The position numbers were made by a program, and so were the translations under genes. 51,056 nucleotides of DNA from Candidatus Eiseniibacteriota bacterium (GTDB lineage Bacteria > Eisenbacteria > RBG-16-71-46): assembly GCA_005893225.1 (NCBI GenBank), contig VBOT01000136.1:1-51056 (forward strand), read 5' to 3'. Below are positions 31,669-40,698 of the stretch, piece after piece. Each line of letters opens with the position of its first letter. Position 1 is the first letter of the stretch. The notes below the pieces were generated by a model. The model made no database searches. It was not told where the DNA came from and was given only the letters and a program-made list of their open reading frames with translations.

Positions 31669-34128
31669 ATGGTCATGAGTTGCCATCCAGGCGGTCAGGC
31701 GGCGGGGGCGGCGGCGAGGGACTCCAACCTCCGGTGGCTCCCGAGGATCGTTGGTCCGGCGTTCCTGCTGGTGATCGCGACGGTGACGTGGTGGTCCGGT
31801 GCCTCGGCCCAGACCTTGCGGGACGATTTCTACGTGACCGACGGGGCCGTGAACGCCTCCGCGCTCTCGGGGAACACGCTCTACATCGGCGGCACGTTCA
31901 CCCAGGTGGGTCCGGCGACCGGATCGTTCGTACCGCTGGACGCCGGGACCGGCGCCCCCCTGAGCGGCTTCCCGAAGGTGGCGGGGTCGGTGTTCACCAT
32001 GGCCCCCGACGGCAGCGGGGGCTGGTTCATCGGCGGCGCCTTCACCGCCGTGGGTGGCACGTTGCGAACCAATCTGGCCCATATCCTGTCCGACAACAGC
32101 CTCTCGCCCTGGAACCCCTTCGCCAATGACGCGGTCCTCTCGATCGCGGCAAGCGGCGGCACCGTGTACGTGGGCGGTCAGTTCACCAGCGCCGGCGACA
32201 GCGCACGCAACTACGTCGCGGCCCTCGACGCCACCACCGGGACGGCCACGCCGTGGAACCCGATCGCCGACAGCTTCGTCCGCGCCATGGTCCTCTCCGG
32301 CAGCGTCCTCTACGTCGGCGGAGACTTCACCGACTTCGGTGTGCCACCCGCCGACACGCCGCGCAACAAGATCGCGGCGCTCGACATCGCGACCGGCATT
32401 CCCACCGCCTGGAACCCGGGCGCCAACTTCCCCGTCCGGGCACTGGCGGTGAGCGGGAACACGGTCTACGCGGGCGGCAGCTTCTCGGGTCTCGGCGGAC
32501 AGGTGAGGAGCCGGATCGGCTCGGTGGATGCCACGACCGGTCTCGCCACGTCGTGGAATCCGGGCGCGAGCAGCGACGTGCGCGCCCTGGTCCTGAACGG
32601 GAGCACGCTCTACGCCGGCGGTTTCTTCACCACCATCGGGGGCCAGGCGCGCAACCGGATCGGCGCCCTCGACGCCACCACCGGCGTCGTCTCCGCCTGG
32701 AACCCGAACGTCAGCAGCGCCAGCAGCAGCGTGCTCTCGATCGCGCTGAGCGGAGGCGTGGTGTACGCCGGTGGGACCTTCACCGTCGTCGGCGGCCAGT
32801 CGCGCAACAACTTGGTGGCGCTGAACGCCACGACCGGAGCGGTCAACGCCTGGAACCCCAACTCCAACGCCAGCGTCTCCGCCCTGGGCGTGAGCGGGTC
32901 CACGGTGTACGCGGGCGGAAGCTTCACCAGCATGGGCGGGCAGCCGCGCAACAAGATCGCCGCCGTCGACACCGGCACCGGGGCGGTCACCGCCTGGAAC
33001 CCCACCGCCAACAACACCGTGAACTCGCTGGCGGTGGGCGGGAGCACGGTCTACGCGGGCGGAATCTTCACCAGCATCGGCGGCCAGACGCGCAACCGGA
33101 TCGCCGCCCTGGATGCCGCGACCGGGCTCGCCACGGCGTGGGACCCGAACGCGAACAGCGACGTGCGCGCGCTGATCCCGAGCGGCAGCAGCGTCTACGC
33201 GGGCGGTTTCTTCACCACCATCGGCGGCCAGCCCCGCAGCGACATCGCGGCCCTGGACGCCACCACCGGGCTCGCCACCTCCTGGAACCCGAGCGCCAAC
33301 GGCGGGGTGAACGCCCTCGTGCTGGACGGCAGCACCCTCTACGTCGGGGGAGCGTTCACCATGCTCGGCGGGGACGCGCGCAACCGGATCGCGACGGTGG
33401 ATGCCGGCACCGGCGTCCTGCAGCCGTGGAACCCGAACGCGAACGACGCCGTCAACGCCATCGCGGTCGGCGGGGGCATGGTCTTCATCGGCGGGGCGTT
33501 CACCAGCCCGCGCAACAAGATCGCGTCGCTCGACCCGAGCACCGGGCTGCCCCTGAGCTGGAACGCCGCCGCCAACGGCAACGTCAGCGCCCTGGCCCTG
33601 AGCGGGACCACGCTGTACGTCGGCGGCGCCTTCACCAGCATGGGCGGGCAGTCACGCTCCAACGTCGCCGCCCTGGATCCCTCGACCGCCGCCGCCACCA
33701 ACTGGAACCCCGGTCCGAACGGCGCCGTCTCGACCCTGGCGCTGAGCATCGACACCGTCCACCTGGGCGGGGCCTTCACGGCCGTGGGCTTCCAGCCTCA
33801 GAGCTACGTCGCCGCCGTGAGCGTCCAGGTCAACGCGGCGCCGCCGATCCCGGACGGAGCGGGGCTCACGCTGCTCCAGCAGATCCGTCCCAACCCCTTC
33901 AGGGCGTCGACCGTGATCCGCTTCTCGCTCGCGAGCTGGCAGCAGGTGTCTCTCAAGATCTACGACGTGCAGGGGCGCGAGGTGGCGAGCCTGATCGACA
34001 ACCAGCGCCAGTCGCCCGGGGTTCACACGGTGGGATTCCAGCGCGGTCGCCTCGCGAGCGGTGTCTACGTGGCGTTCCTCAAGGCCGGCAAGGCGGTGGA
34101 CACGCGAAGGATCATCTGCATTCGCTGA
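31669..34128 (+). CDS. Secreted propeller-like repeat protein with C-terminal FlgD-like/T9SS-type sorting domain
   Basis: AGGAGG SD before ATG 31669; signal peptide; about 14 units of ~48 aa (xSGSTVYAGGxFTxxGGQxRNxIAALDATTGxxTxWNPNANxxVxAL); C-term IRPNPFRASTVIRFSLASWQQVSLKIYDVQGREVASLIDNQRQSPGVHTVGF. Confidence 0.88.
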   Translation: MVMSCHPGGQAAGAAARDSNLRWLPRIVGPAFLLVIATVTWWSGASAQTLRDDFYVTDGAVNASALSGNTLYIGGTFTQVGPATGSFVPLDAGTGAPLSGFPKVAGSVFTMAPDGSGGWFIGGAFTAVGGTLRTNLAHILSDNSLSPWNPFANDAVLSIAASGGTVYVGGQFTSAGDSARNYVAALDATTGTATPWNPIADSFVRAMVLSGSVLYVGGDFTDFGVPPADTPRNKIAALDIATGIPTAWNPGANFPVRALAVSGNTVYAGGSFSGLGGQVRSRIGSVDATTGLATSWNPGASSDVRALVLNGSTLYAGGFFTTIGGQARNRIGALDATTGVVSAWNPNVSSASSSVLSIALSGGVVYAGGTFTVVGGQSRNNLVALNATTGAVNAWNPNSNASVSALGVSGSTVYAGGSFTSMGGQPRNKIAAVDTGTGAVTAWNPTANNTVNSLAVGGSTVYAGGIFTSIGGQTRNRIAALDAATGLATAWDPNANSDVRALIPSGSSVYAGGFFTTIGGQPRSDIAALDATTGLATSWNPSANGGVNALVLDGSTLYVGGAFTMLGGDARNRIATVDAGTGVLQPWNPNANDAVNAIAVGGGMVFIGGAFTSPRNKIASLDPSTGLPLSWNAAANGNVSALALSGTTLYVGGAFTSMGGQSRSNVAALDPSTAAATNWNPGPNGAVSTLALSIDTVHLGGAFTAVGFQPQSYVAAVSVQVNAAPPIPDGAGLTLLQQIRPNPFRASTVIRFSLASWQQVSLKIYDVQGREVASLIDNQRQSPGVHTVGFQRGRLASGVYVAFLKAGKAVDTRRIICIR

Positions 34129-34151
34129 CCGCCGCGACGCGGGGCTGAAAA

Positions 34152-34187
34152 GAGCGGCCGCTCGGGTTTCCGTCCGGGCGGCCGCTC
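34152..34187. terminator. GC-rich hairpin between convergent genes (possible bidirectional terminator)
   Basis: GAGCGGCCGC-N16-GCGGCCGCTC perfect 10-bp stem in the gap between the repeat protein and purF; no clear U-tract. Confidence 0.5.
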
Positions 34188-35691
34188 AGCCTTGGGTCCC
34201 TCGCGCGGCTCCGCGGTGCAGGTTTTCGATCTCCAGCTTGCCGGCGGCGGCGTTCACCGGCACCGGGTACTGGCCGCTGAAGCAGGCGTGACAGAACCGG
34301 CGCCCGTCACGCTCGCACGCGAGCAAGCCCTCGAGCGAGAGATATCCCAGCGAGTCGACGCCGAGGAAGTCGCGGATCTCCTCGACGCTCTTCAGCACTC
34401 CGATCAGCTCCTTCCGGCTCGGCGTGTCGATGCCGTAGAAGCAGGGATGGGTGACCGGGGGCGACCCGACGCGGAAGTGCACCTCGGCGGCTCCCGCGCG
34501 GCGGATCAGGCGCACCAGCTTCCGGCTGGTCGTCCCGCGCACGATCGAGTCGTCCACCAGGACCACCCGCTGGCCGCTCACCACCTCGGCCACGGGGTTG
34601 AACTTGATGCGCACGCTCGAGTCGCGACCCGCCTGGTGGGGCTGGATGAAGGTGCGCCCCACGTAATGGTTGCGGATCAGGCCGAGCTCGAACGGCAGCC
34701 CGGACGCCTCGCTGAATCCCAGCGCGATCGAGTTGCTCGAGTCCGGCACCGCCATCACCAGGTCGGCCGCGGCGGGGTGCTCGTCGGCGAGCCGGTGCCC
34801 GATGCGCCGGCGCACGCGATCGACTCCCTCTCCGAACACCCGGCTGTCGGGGCGGGAGAAATAGATGTGCTCGAAGATGCAGTGCTGGGGCGGGACCGCC
34901 GCCGGCAGCGCGCGTCTCACCTGCATGCCGCGCGGGTCGAAGCGCACCAACTCGCCGGGCTCGACGTCACGCAGGTACTCGGCCCCCACCAGGTCCAGCG
35001 CGCAGGTCTCGCTCGCTACCGCGTAGCCGTCGCCCAGCCGCCCGATACAGAGGGGCCGGATGCCGTGGGCGTCGCGCAGGGCCAGCACGGCGTCGGCGGT
35101 GAGCACCAGCAGGGCGTAGGCGCCTCGCACCTGAAGCGCCGCCTGGATCAGGCCGTCGGCCGGGGTCTCGGCATCCGAGACCGCCATCAGGTGGAGGAAG
35201 ATCTCGGTGTCGAGCGTGGTCTGGAAGATCGAGCCGGAGGCCTCGAGCTTCTCGCGCACCTCCCGGGCGTTCACCAGGTTCCCGTTGTGGGCCAGCGCGA
35301 GTGGCCCGCCGCGGTAGACGACCCGGAGCGGCTGGGTGTTCTCGAGCGTCACGCTGCCAGACGTGGAGTAGCGGTTGTGCCCGATGGCCAGGGTTCCAGG
35401 CAGCTCGGCCAGCCGCGCCTCGGTGAAGACCTCGGAGACCAGGCCGAGCCCCTTGTGGCTGTGGAAGGCGCCGTCCTCGCCGCAGGAGACGATGCCCGCC
35501 GATTCCTGGCCGCGGTGCTGGAGCGCATGGAGGCCGAGCCCCACGATCTGGGCGGCCTCCGGCACGCCGATCGCCGCGAACACGCCGCACTCCTCGCTCC
35601 AGCCCTTGACCCGGCTCCATCCGCCGCAGGCGGGAGCAGGCGCACCCGCGAGATCTCCTCCCGGACCGGCCCCGACGCCGCTCTTCACCAT
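34186..35691 (-). CDS. purF: Amidophosphoribosyltransferase
   Basis: ECGVFAAIGVPEAAQIVGLGLHALQHRGQESAGI; VVLVDDSIVRGTTSRKLVRLIRRAGAAEVHFRVGSPP; CHACFSGQYPVP. Confidence 0.96.
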   Translation of the reverse strand: MVKSGVGAGPGGDLAGAPAPACGGWSRVKGWSEECGVFAAIGVPEAAQIVGLGLHALQHRGQESAGIVSCGEDGAFHSHKGLGLVSEVFTEARLAELPGTLAIGHNRYSTSGSVTLENTQPLRVVYRGGPLALAHNGNLVNAREVREKLEASGSIFQTTLDTEIFLHLMAVSDAETPADGLIQAALQVRGAYALLVLTADAVLALRDAHGIRPLCIGRLGDGYAVASETCALDLVGAEYLRDVEPGELVRFDPRGMQVRRALPAAVPPQHCIFEHIYFSRPDSRVFGEGVDRVRRRIGHRLADEHPAAADLVMAVPDSSNSIALGFSEASGLPFELGLIRNHYVGRTFIQPHQAGRDSSVRIKFNPVAEVVSGQRVVLVDDSIVRGTTSRKLVRLIRRAGAAEVHFRVGSPPVTHPCFYGIDTPSRKELIGVLKSVEEIRDFLGVDSLGYLSLEGLLACERDGRRFCHACFSGQYPVPVNAAAGKLEIENLHRGAARGTQG

Positions 35692-37058
35692 TCCTCCTCC
35701 TCGGTGTTCCACGGTTCGCCCGGCTCCCCGCCGGGCGTGATCCAGGGGAGCGGGATGCCGCTCCCCGGAAGACTCGGGATCTGCGAGAACGGATTGCACA
35801 GGAGCCCGTGGCGGCGGTCGCTCAGCGCCACCAGCTCCGCCGCCGCCGCCGGTCCGTCGACCCCGGCGGCGAACCCCAGCGCCCAGGCCACCGCCTCCCG
35901 AACCTGCACCGCTTCGCCGGTCTCGTGGGCCCACCATCGCTCCGCGGCGCGCCGGCGCCCGCCTCCGCGTTCTCGCACCAGCAGGGCGACCTCGCCGGCC
36001 CGCACCGGTGCGGGGTCCCCGGGCGCGTTGCGAACCGTGCAGCGCTCCTTGTTGGGATTATAGAACTGGGTCGAGCGGTGCAGGCACGCCGCGAGGTCGG
36101 CCGCCCCGGGCAGCGACCCGCCGAGCTCGACCAAGCGCCAGCGGCGGAGCGACTCGAGGCCGCGCGCCGCGGGAAGGCGCGCCCGCGCCACGCTGAGGGC
36201 CGACCAGGCTTCCGGGTCGGAGCCGACCAGCTCGATCCAAGCCTGGTGGCGGCGGAGTCCTTCGAAGAGGCGGAGCCCGGGGCCGGCATCGTCGACCGCC
36301 TCGGCGCCGCCCGCGCCGTCGTCGAACGCCCGCGATCGCGCCTCCGGCCAGGGGCCGACCATCTGTCGCGGGACCGCCCCCAGATCCTGGGCGCGCTCGG
36401 GATGCGGCAGGATGGCGAGCACGTTCCCGCGCGGGTTGCACACCGCCGCCACCGACTCCTCGGCCCCGTTTGGGTGCTCGGGAAACGCGGTCGCCAGCGC
36501 GCCGTCGTGGCGCGCGTAGCGCAGCGGAGTCTGTCCCGCCCGCACCAGGGCCGGCACGCGTCCCGGAGAGCCCACGAAGCGTCCCTCGGCATGCGCGACC
36601 GGCAGGGGCAGCACCGTGCCGGGCTCGAGCTCGCGGGTGAAGACGCACGGAGAAGGTTCCACGCGCGCGTAGACCCAGCGCGAGAAGTAGCCGGTGCGCC
36701 CTCGCATCCGGTTACGAGCCAGGGCGAGCTCCACGCCGCCTCCCCCCGGGATCAGGCCTGCCTCCACCAGCACCTGGGCGCCGTTGCAGATGCCGAGCGC
36801 GGGCTTGCCGCGCTCCAGCTCGCCGTGCAGGACCTCCACCAGCGGATCTTTCGCGGCCAGCGCCCCCGCGCGCACGCGGTCCTGGTACGAGAAACCGCCG
36901 GGCAGCACGTAGGCCTGGAAGTCGCGCAACTCGCCCGCCGGGCGCGTCCAGCGGAAGACCTCGGCGACGAGGCCCACGCGCTCGAGCGCGCGCAGCGTCT
37001 CGGCCTCGCAGTTCACCCCCGGGAACTGGATCACCGCCACCCTGGGGAAGGCCGTCAC
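35685..37058 (-). CDS. purQ: Phosphoribosylformylglycinamidine synthase glutaminase subunit PurQ with ~185-aa C-terminal extension
   Basis: VAVIQFPGVNCEAETLRALERVG; LPGGFSYQDRVRAGALAA; GKPALGICNGAQVLVEAGLIPG; ILPHPERA; GTG start 37058 overlapping the purL stop; unassigned C-terminal region. Confidence 0.92.
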   Translation of the reverse strand: MTAFPRVAVIQFPGVNCEAETLRALERVGLVAEVFRWTRPAGELRDFQAYVLPGGFSYQDRVRAGALAAKDPLVEVLHGELERGKPALGICNGAQVLVEAGLIPGGGGVELALARNRMRGRTGYFSRWVYARVEPSPCVFTRELEPGTVLPLPVAHAEGRFVGSPGRVPALVRAGQTPLRYARHDGALATAFPEHPNGAEESVAAVCNPRGNVLAILPHPERAQDLGAVPRQMVGPWPEARSRAFDDGAGGAEAVDDAGPGLRLFEGLRRHQAWIELVGSDPEAWSALSVARARLPAARGLESLRRWRLVELGGSLPGAADLAACLHRSTQFYNPNKERCTVRNAPGDPAPVRAGEVALLVRERGGGRRRAAERWWAHETGEAVQVREAVAWALGFAAGVDGPAAAAELVALSDRRHGLLCNPFSQIPSLPGSGIPLPWITPGGEPGEPWNTEEEEW

Positions 37059-39400
37059 AGCTCCTCGTTCCACAGCCGCTCGAGCGGGGCCGCCGCGGCG
37101 GCCTTGAGCTCGGCGCTCTGCCAGGTGCGCACGCCGCCGTCGGGCAGGAGGGCCCGGAGGAGGGGCGCCTCGATCACCGTGCCGGCCGGCCAGGCCAGCA
37201 GCGAGCGCTCGCGCGCCGCCTGGAACAGGCGCGCGGCGCGCTCGGGGCTCACCTCGAAGACGATCGCGGGGCGCTCGCTGAAGAGCGCCAGCTCGGTGCC
37301 GGCCTCGAAGGCGGACAGGTCGATCTCGGCGCCGAGCCCGCGCTCCGGAGCCGCGCTCATCACCATCTCCGCCACCGCCACCCCGAGGCCTCCGTCGGAG
37401 ATATCGTGGGCGGCGCGGGCCCACCGGCCCTCGGCGGCCAGCACGGCCAGCTCCTGGAGCCGCGCCTCGCGAGGGAGGTCCAGGGACGGCGGAGCCCCGG
37501 GGCGCTCGCCCAGGACTTCCCGGACGTAAGCCGAGCCTCCGAGCTCGTCGCGCGGCTCTCCGACCACCACCAGGAAGTCGCCCGCGCGGGCGAGCCCGTG
37601 GGGCGTGAGGCAGGAGAGGTGACGCACCACGCCGGCGCACAGCACCACCGGCGAGGGCGGCACCGCGGCCGAGCCCGACTGGTTGTAGAGGCTCACGTTG
37701 CCGCTCACGAACGGCAGCGGCTGACCGCGGTTCGCCAGCGCGCCGAGATGCTCCGCCGCGACCGCCAGGCCCTCGAGCGTGGCCTCGAAATCTCCCATCA
37801 CCGCGGGATCGCCGGGGTCGCCGAAGTTGAGGCAGTCGGTGAGCGCCCAGGGCCGACCGCCGACGCAGGCCACGTTGCGGGCCGCCTCGGCCACCGCGTG
37901 GCGAGCGCCCAGCTCCGGGTCGCTCTCGCACCAGTACGGGTTGCCTCCGACGGCGAACGCCAGGCCCAGGGCGCGCCCCGGGTCGGGGCGGATCACGACC
38001 GCATCGGCCTCGCCGGGCCTGAGCCAGGTCCGCCCCTGCACCTCGCTGTCGTAGTGGCGGAACAGGTACTCGCGCGAGCACAGGTTGAAGCTTCCCAGCA
38101 GGGCCAGGAGCGCCGGGCGCGGGTCGGGATGCTCGGAGCGATGCTTGTAGGGCGCGGGCGGAGGGCGCCTTCGCGAGGCTCGCTTGACGTGCCGGGAGGA
38201 GGTGATCGCCTCGACCGGGCAGTCGACCACCACCTCTTCCTGCCAGCGGACGCGATAGCGCGGGTCCCGGGTGGCGCGCCCGATCACGCGCGCTCCCGCG
38301 CCGGGAGAGACCGAGGCCAGCGCGAACTCTCGGTTGTAGAGATCGCACAGCTCCGGCGCGAAGCCCTCCGGCACCACCCAGCAGAAGCGCTCCTGGGTCT
38401 CCGCGCACAGCACCACCTCGGGGGAGAGGGAGCCCGCCTGGTGCACGCGGTCGAGGTCGATTTCGGCGCCACACCCGCCGGCTGCGGCCAACTCGCTGGT
38501 GGCGCACGCCACGCCGCCCGCGCCGAGGTCCTTGAGACCGGCCGGGATTCCCCGCGCGCGCAGGCGCGCAAAGGCCTCGAGGTTCGCCACCGTGAGCACC
38601 CGCTTGAGGAACGGATCGGGGAGCTGCACCGCCGGCCGCCGGTCCTCGCCGCCGAGCCGCTCCGAGGCGAAGGCGGCGCCGCCGAAGCCGCTCTCGTCGG
38701 TCGGCTTGCCGACCAGCACGAAGGACCACGGGCCCTCGCCCTCGGGCACCCGGCTCCGCAGCACGCCGTTCCTCGGGGCGAGGCCCACGGCCATGACGTT
38801 GACGAGGCAGTTCCGGTCGAAGGCGCCGTCGAAGGTGACCTCGCCGCCCAGGTTCGGCACGCCGAGCGGGTTGCCGTAGCCCGCGATCCCCTCCACCACG
38901 CCGCGGGCCACGTCGCGCGCCTGCACGCCGCTCCTTGGATCGCCGAGGCGCAGGACGTCGAGCACTCCCACGACCTCGGCTCCCATGCACGCCACGTCCC
39001 GCACGATCCCGCCGATTCCCGTCGCCGCCCCCTCGACCGGCAGGACCTGGCTCGGGTGGTTGTGGCTCTCGTGCGCCAGGACGAGCAGCAGGTCCTCGCA
39101 CGGCGAGGGCAGGCTCACCACGCCGGCGTCCTCGCCGGGACCGATCACGACCTGGGGCGCGCGCGTGGGAAGGCGGCTCAGCAGATGGCGCGTCGACTTG
39201 TACGAGCAGTGCTCGCTCCACAGGATGCCGAACAGCACCACCTCGGGCCACGAGGGAGGGCGCCCGAGGAGCTCGAGGAGCAGCGTCACCTCGTCGGCTT
39301 CGAGTCCCACGCCGCGCGCGCGCAGCCGGCGGGCCACCTCGGCCGGCTCACGGGCCTCCTCGGCGGTGAACGCGGGATGGAACCGGGCGGTGACGCTCAT
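37055..39400 (-). CDS. purL: Phosphoribosylformylglycinamidine synthase subunit PurL (small type)
   Basis: LFGILWSEHCSYKSTRHLLSRLPT; VLAHESHNHPSQVLPVEGAATGIGGIVRDV; KDLGAGGVACATSELAAAGGCGAEIDLDRV; SGNVSLYNQS. Confidence 0.96.
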   Translation of the reverse strand: MSVTARFHPAFTAEEAREPAEVARRLRARGVGLEADEVTLLLELLGRPPSWPEVVLFGILWSEHCSYKSTRHLLSRLPTRAPQVVIGPGEDAGVVSLPSPCEDLLLVLAHESHNHPSQVLPVEGAATGIGGIVRDVACMGAEVVGVLDVLRLGDPRSGVQARDVARGVVEGIAGYGNPLGVPNLGGEVTFDGAFDRNCLVNVMAVGLAPRNGVLRSRVPEGEGPWSFVLVGKPTDESGFGGAAFASERLGGEDRRPAVQLPDPFLKRVLTVANLEAFARLRARGIPAGLKDLGAGGVACATSELAAAGGCGAEIDLDRVHQAGSLSPEVVLCAETQERFCWVVPEGFAPELCDLYNREFALASVSPGAGARVIGRATRDPRYRVRWQEEVVVDCPVEAITSSRHVKRASRRRPPPAPYKHRSEHPDPRPALLALLGSFNLCSREYLFRHYDSEVQGRTWLRPGEADAVVIRPDPGRALGLAFAVGGNPYWCESDPELGARHAVAEAARNVACVGGRPWALTDCLNFGDPGDPAVMGDFEATLEGLAVAAEHLGALANRGQPLPFVSGNVSLYNQSGSAAVPPSPVVLCAGVVRHLSCLTPHGLARAGDFLVVVGEPRDELGGSAYVREVLGERPGAPPSLDLPREARLQELAVLAAEGRWARAAHDISDGGLGVAVAEMVMSAAPERGLGAEIDLSAFEAGTELALFSERPAIVFEVSPERAARLFQAARERSLLAWPAGTVIEAPLLRALLPDGGVRTWQSAELKAAAAAPLERLWNEEL

Positions 39401-40698
39401 GGATCGGGCGGAAGCGCGCGGGCGTAGAGCGCGCCGACGTTCCTCAGGAAGGGCTCGAGCACGAAGCAGCTCGCGAGCCGCTCGCGACTGAGGCGCTGGC
39501 TCACGCGGGGATCGCGCTCGAGCGCGAGGCGAAACTCGGGCCCGCCGTCCAGGGCCTGGAGGGCGTGCTCCTGGACCACGCGGTAGGCCTCGTCCCTCGA
39601 CAGGCCCGCCTCGGTGAGAGCCAGCAGCACGCGCTGCGAGAACACCAGCCCGCCTCCGGCCTCGAGGTTCCGGGCCATCCGGTCGGGGTGGACCACCAGA
39701 TCCCTGAGGACCGCGGCCACCTCGGAGGCCATGAAGTCGAGCACCAGGAACGAGTCGGGCAGGATCACCCGCTCCGCCGAGGAGTGGCTGATGTCCCGCT
39801 CGTGCCACAGCGCCTGGTTCTCCAGCGCCGCCAAGGCGTAGCCGCGCAGGAGCCGCGCCAGCCCGCACACCCGCTCGGAGCGCACCGGGTTGCGCTTGTG
39901 GGGCATGGCCGAAGAGCCCTTCTGCCCGCGCTCGAACGGCTCCTCGGCCTCGTGCACCTCGCTCCGCTGCAGGTGCCGCACCTCGAGCGCGATCCGCTCC
40001 AGCGTGCCGGCGGAAACCGCCAGCGCGCACTGGAGCGCCGCGTGCCGGTCGCGGTGCACCACCTGGCTCGCCACCGGCTCAGGAGCGAGCCTCAGCCGGG
40101 CCAGGGCGGCCTCCTCGATCTCCGGATCGAGGTGCGCCAGCGTCCCGACCGCCCCCGAGAACTTGCCGACCCGGGCCTGCTCGAGAGCGCGGCGCAGGCG
40201 CTCCTCGTCGCGCCCCAGCTCCTCGCTCCACGACAGGCACTTGAGCCCGAACGTGATCGGCTCCGCGTGGATGCCGTGGGTTCGCCCGACCATGGGAGTC
40301 TCACGGTAACGGCCGGCCAGCGCCCAGGCCTCGCGGCGCGCGGTGGCGAGGCGGCCCAGGAGAACCCCGCCCGCCTCGGCAATCTGGAGGCCGAGTGCCG
40401 TGTCCACCAGGTCGGACGAGGTCAGCCCCACGTGCAGGAAGCGGGAGTCCTCCCCCACCGACTCGCCGATCATGGAGAGGAACGCGATGACATCGTGCCG
40501 GACCTCCCCCTCGATCTCGAGCATCCGCCGCTCGTCGATCCGGGCGCGCCGCCGGATGCGGTCGCTCGTCCCCGCGGGCACGTGGCCGCGCGCCTCGCGC
40601 TCGGCGGTGGCCGCCAGTTCGACCTCGAGCCACAGCTCGAGGCGCCGGGCGTCGCTCCACACCCGACTCATCTCGGGCAGCGAGTAGCGCGCGATCAC
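39397..40698 (-). CDS. purB: Adenylosuccinate lyase
   Basis: FLHVGLTSSDLVDTALGLQI; MVGRTHGIHAEPITFGLK; KGSSAMPHKRNPVRSERVCGLARLLRGYA; GTG start at 40698. Confidence 0.95.
   Translation of the reverse strand: MIARYSLPEMSRVWSDARRLELWLEVELAATAEREARGHVPAGTSDRIRRRARIDERRMLEIEGEVRHDVIAFLSMIGESVGEDSRFLHVGLTSSDLVDTALGLQIAEAGGVLLGRLATARREAWALAGRYRETPMVGRTHGIHAEPITFGLKCLSWSEELGRDEERLRRALEQARVGKFSGAVGTLAHLDPEIEEAALARLRLAPEPVASQVVHRDRHAALQCALAVSAGTLERIALEVRHLQRSEVHEAEEPFERGQKGSSAMPHKRNPVRSERVCGLARLLRGYALAALENQALWHERDISHSSAERVILPDSFLVLDFMASEVAAVLRDLVVHPDRMARNLEAGGGLVFSQRVLLALTEAGLSRDEAYRVVQEHALQALDGGPEFRLALERDPRVSQRLSRERLASCFVLEPFLRNVGALYARALPPDP

Noticed and set aside
31900-33800. Regularly spaced repeats resembling a CRISPR or satellite array
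   Set aside because: Periodicity is 144 bp (48 codons), in frame with a single secreted repeat protein, and divergent at DNA level; no short identical repeats with unique spacers.
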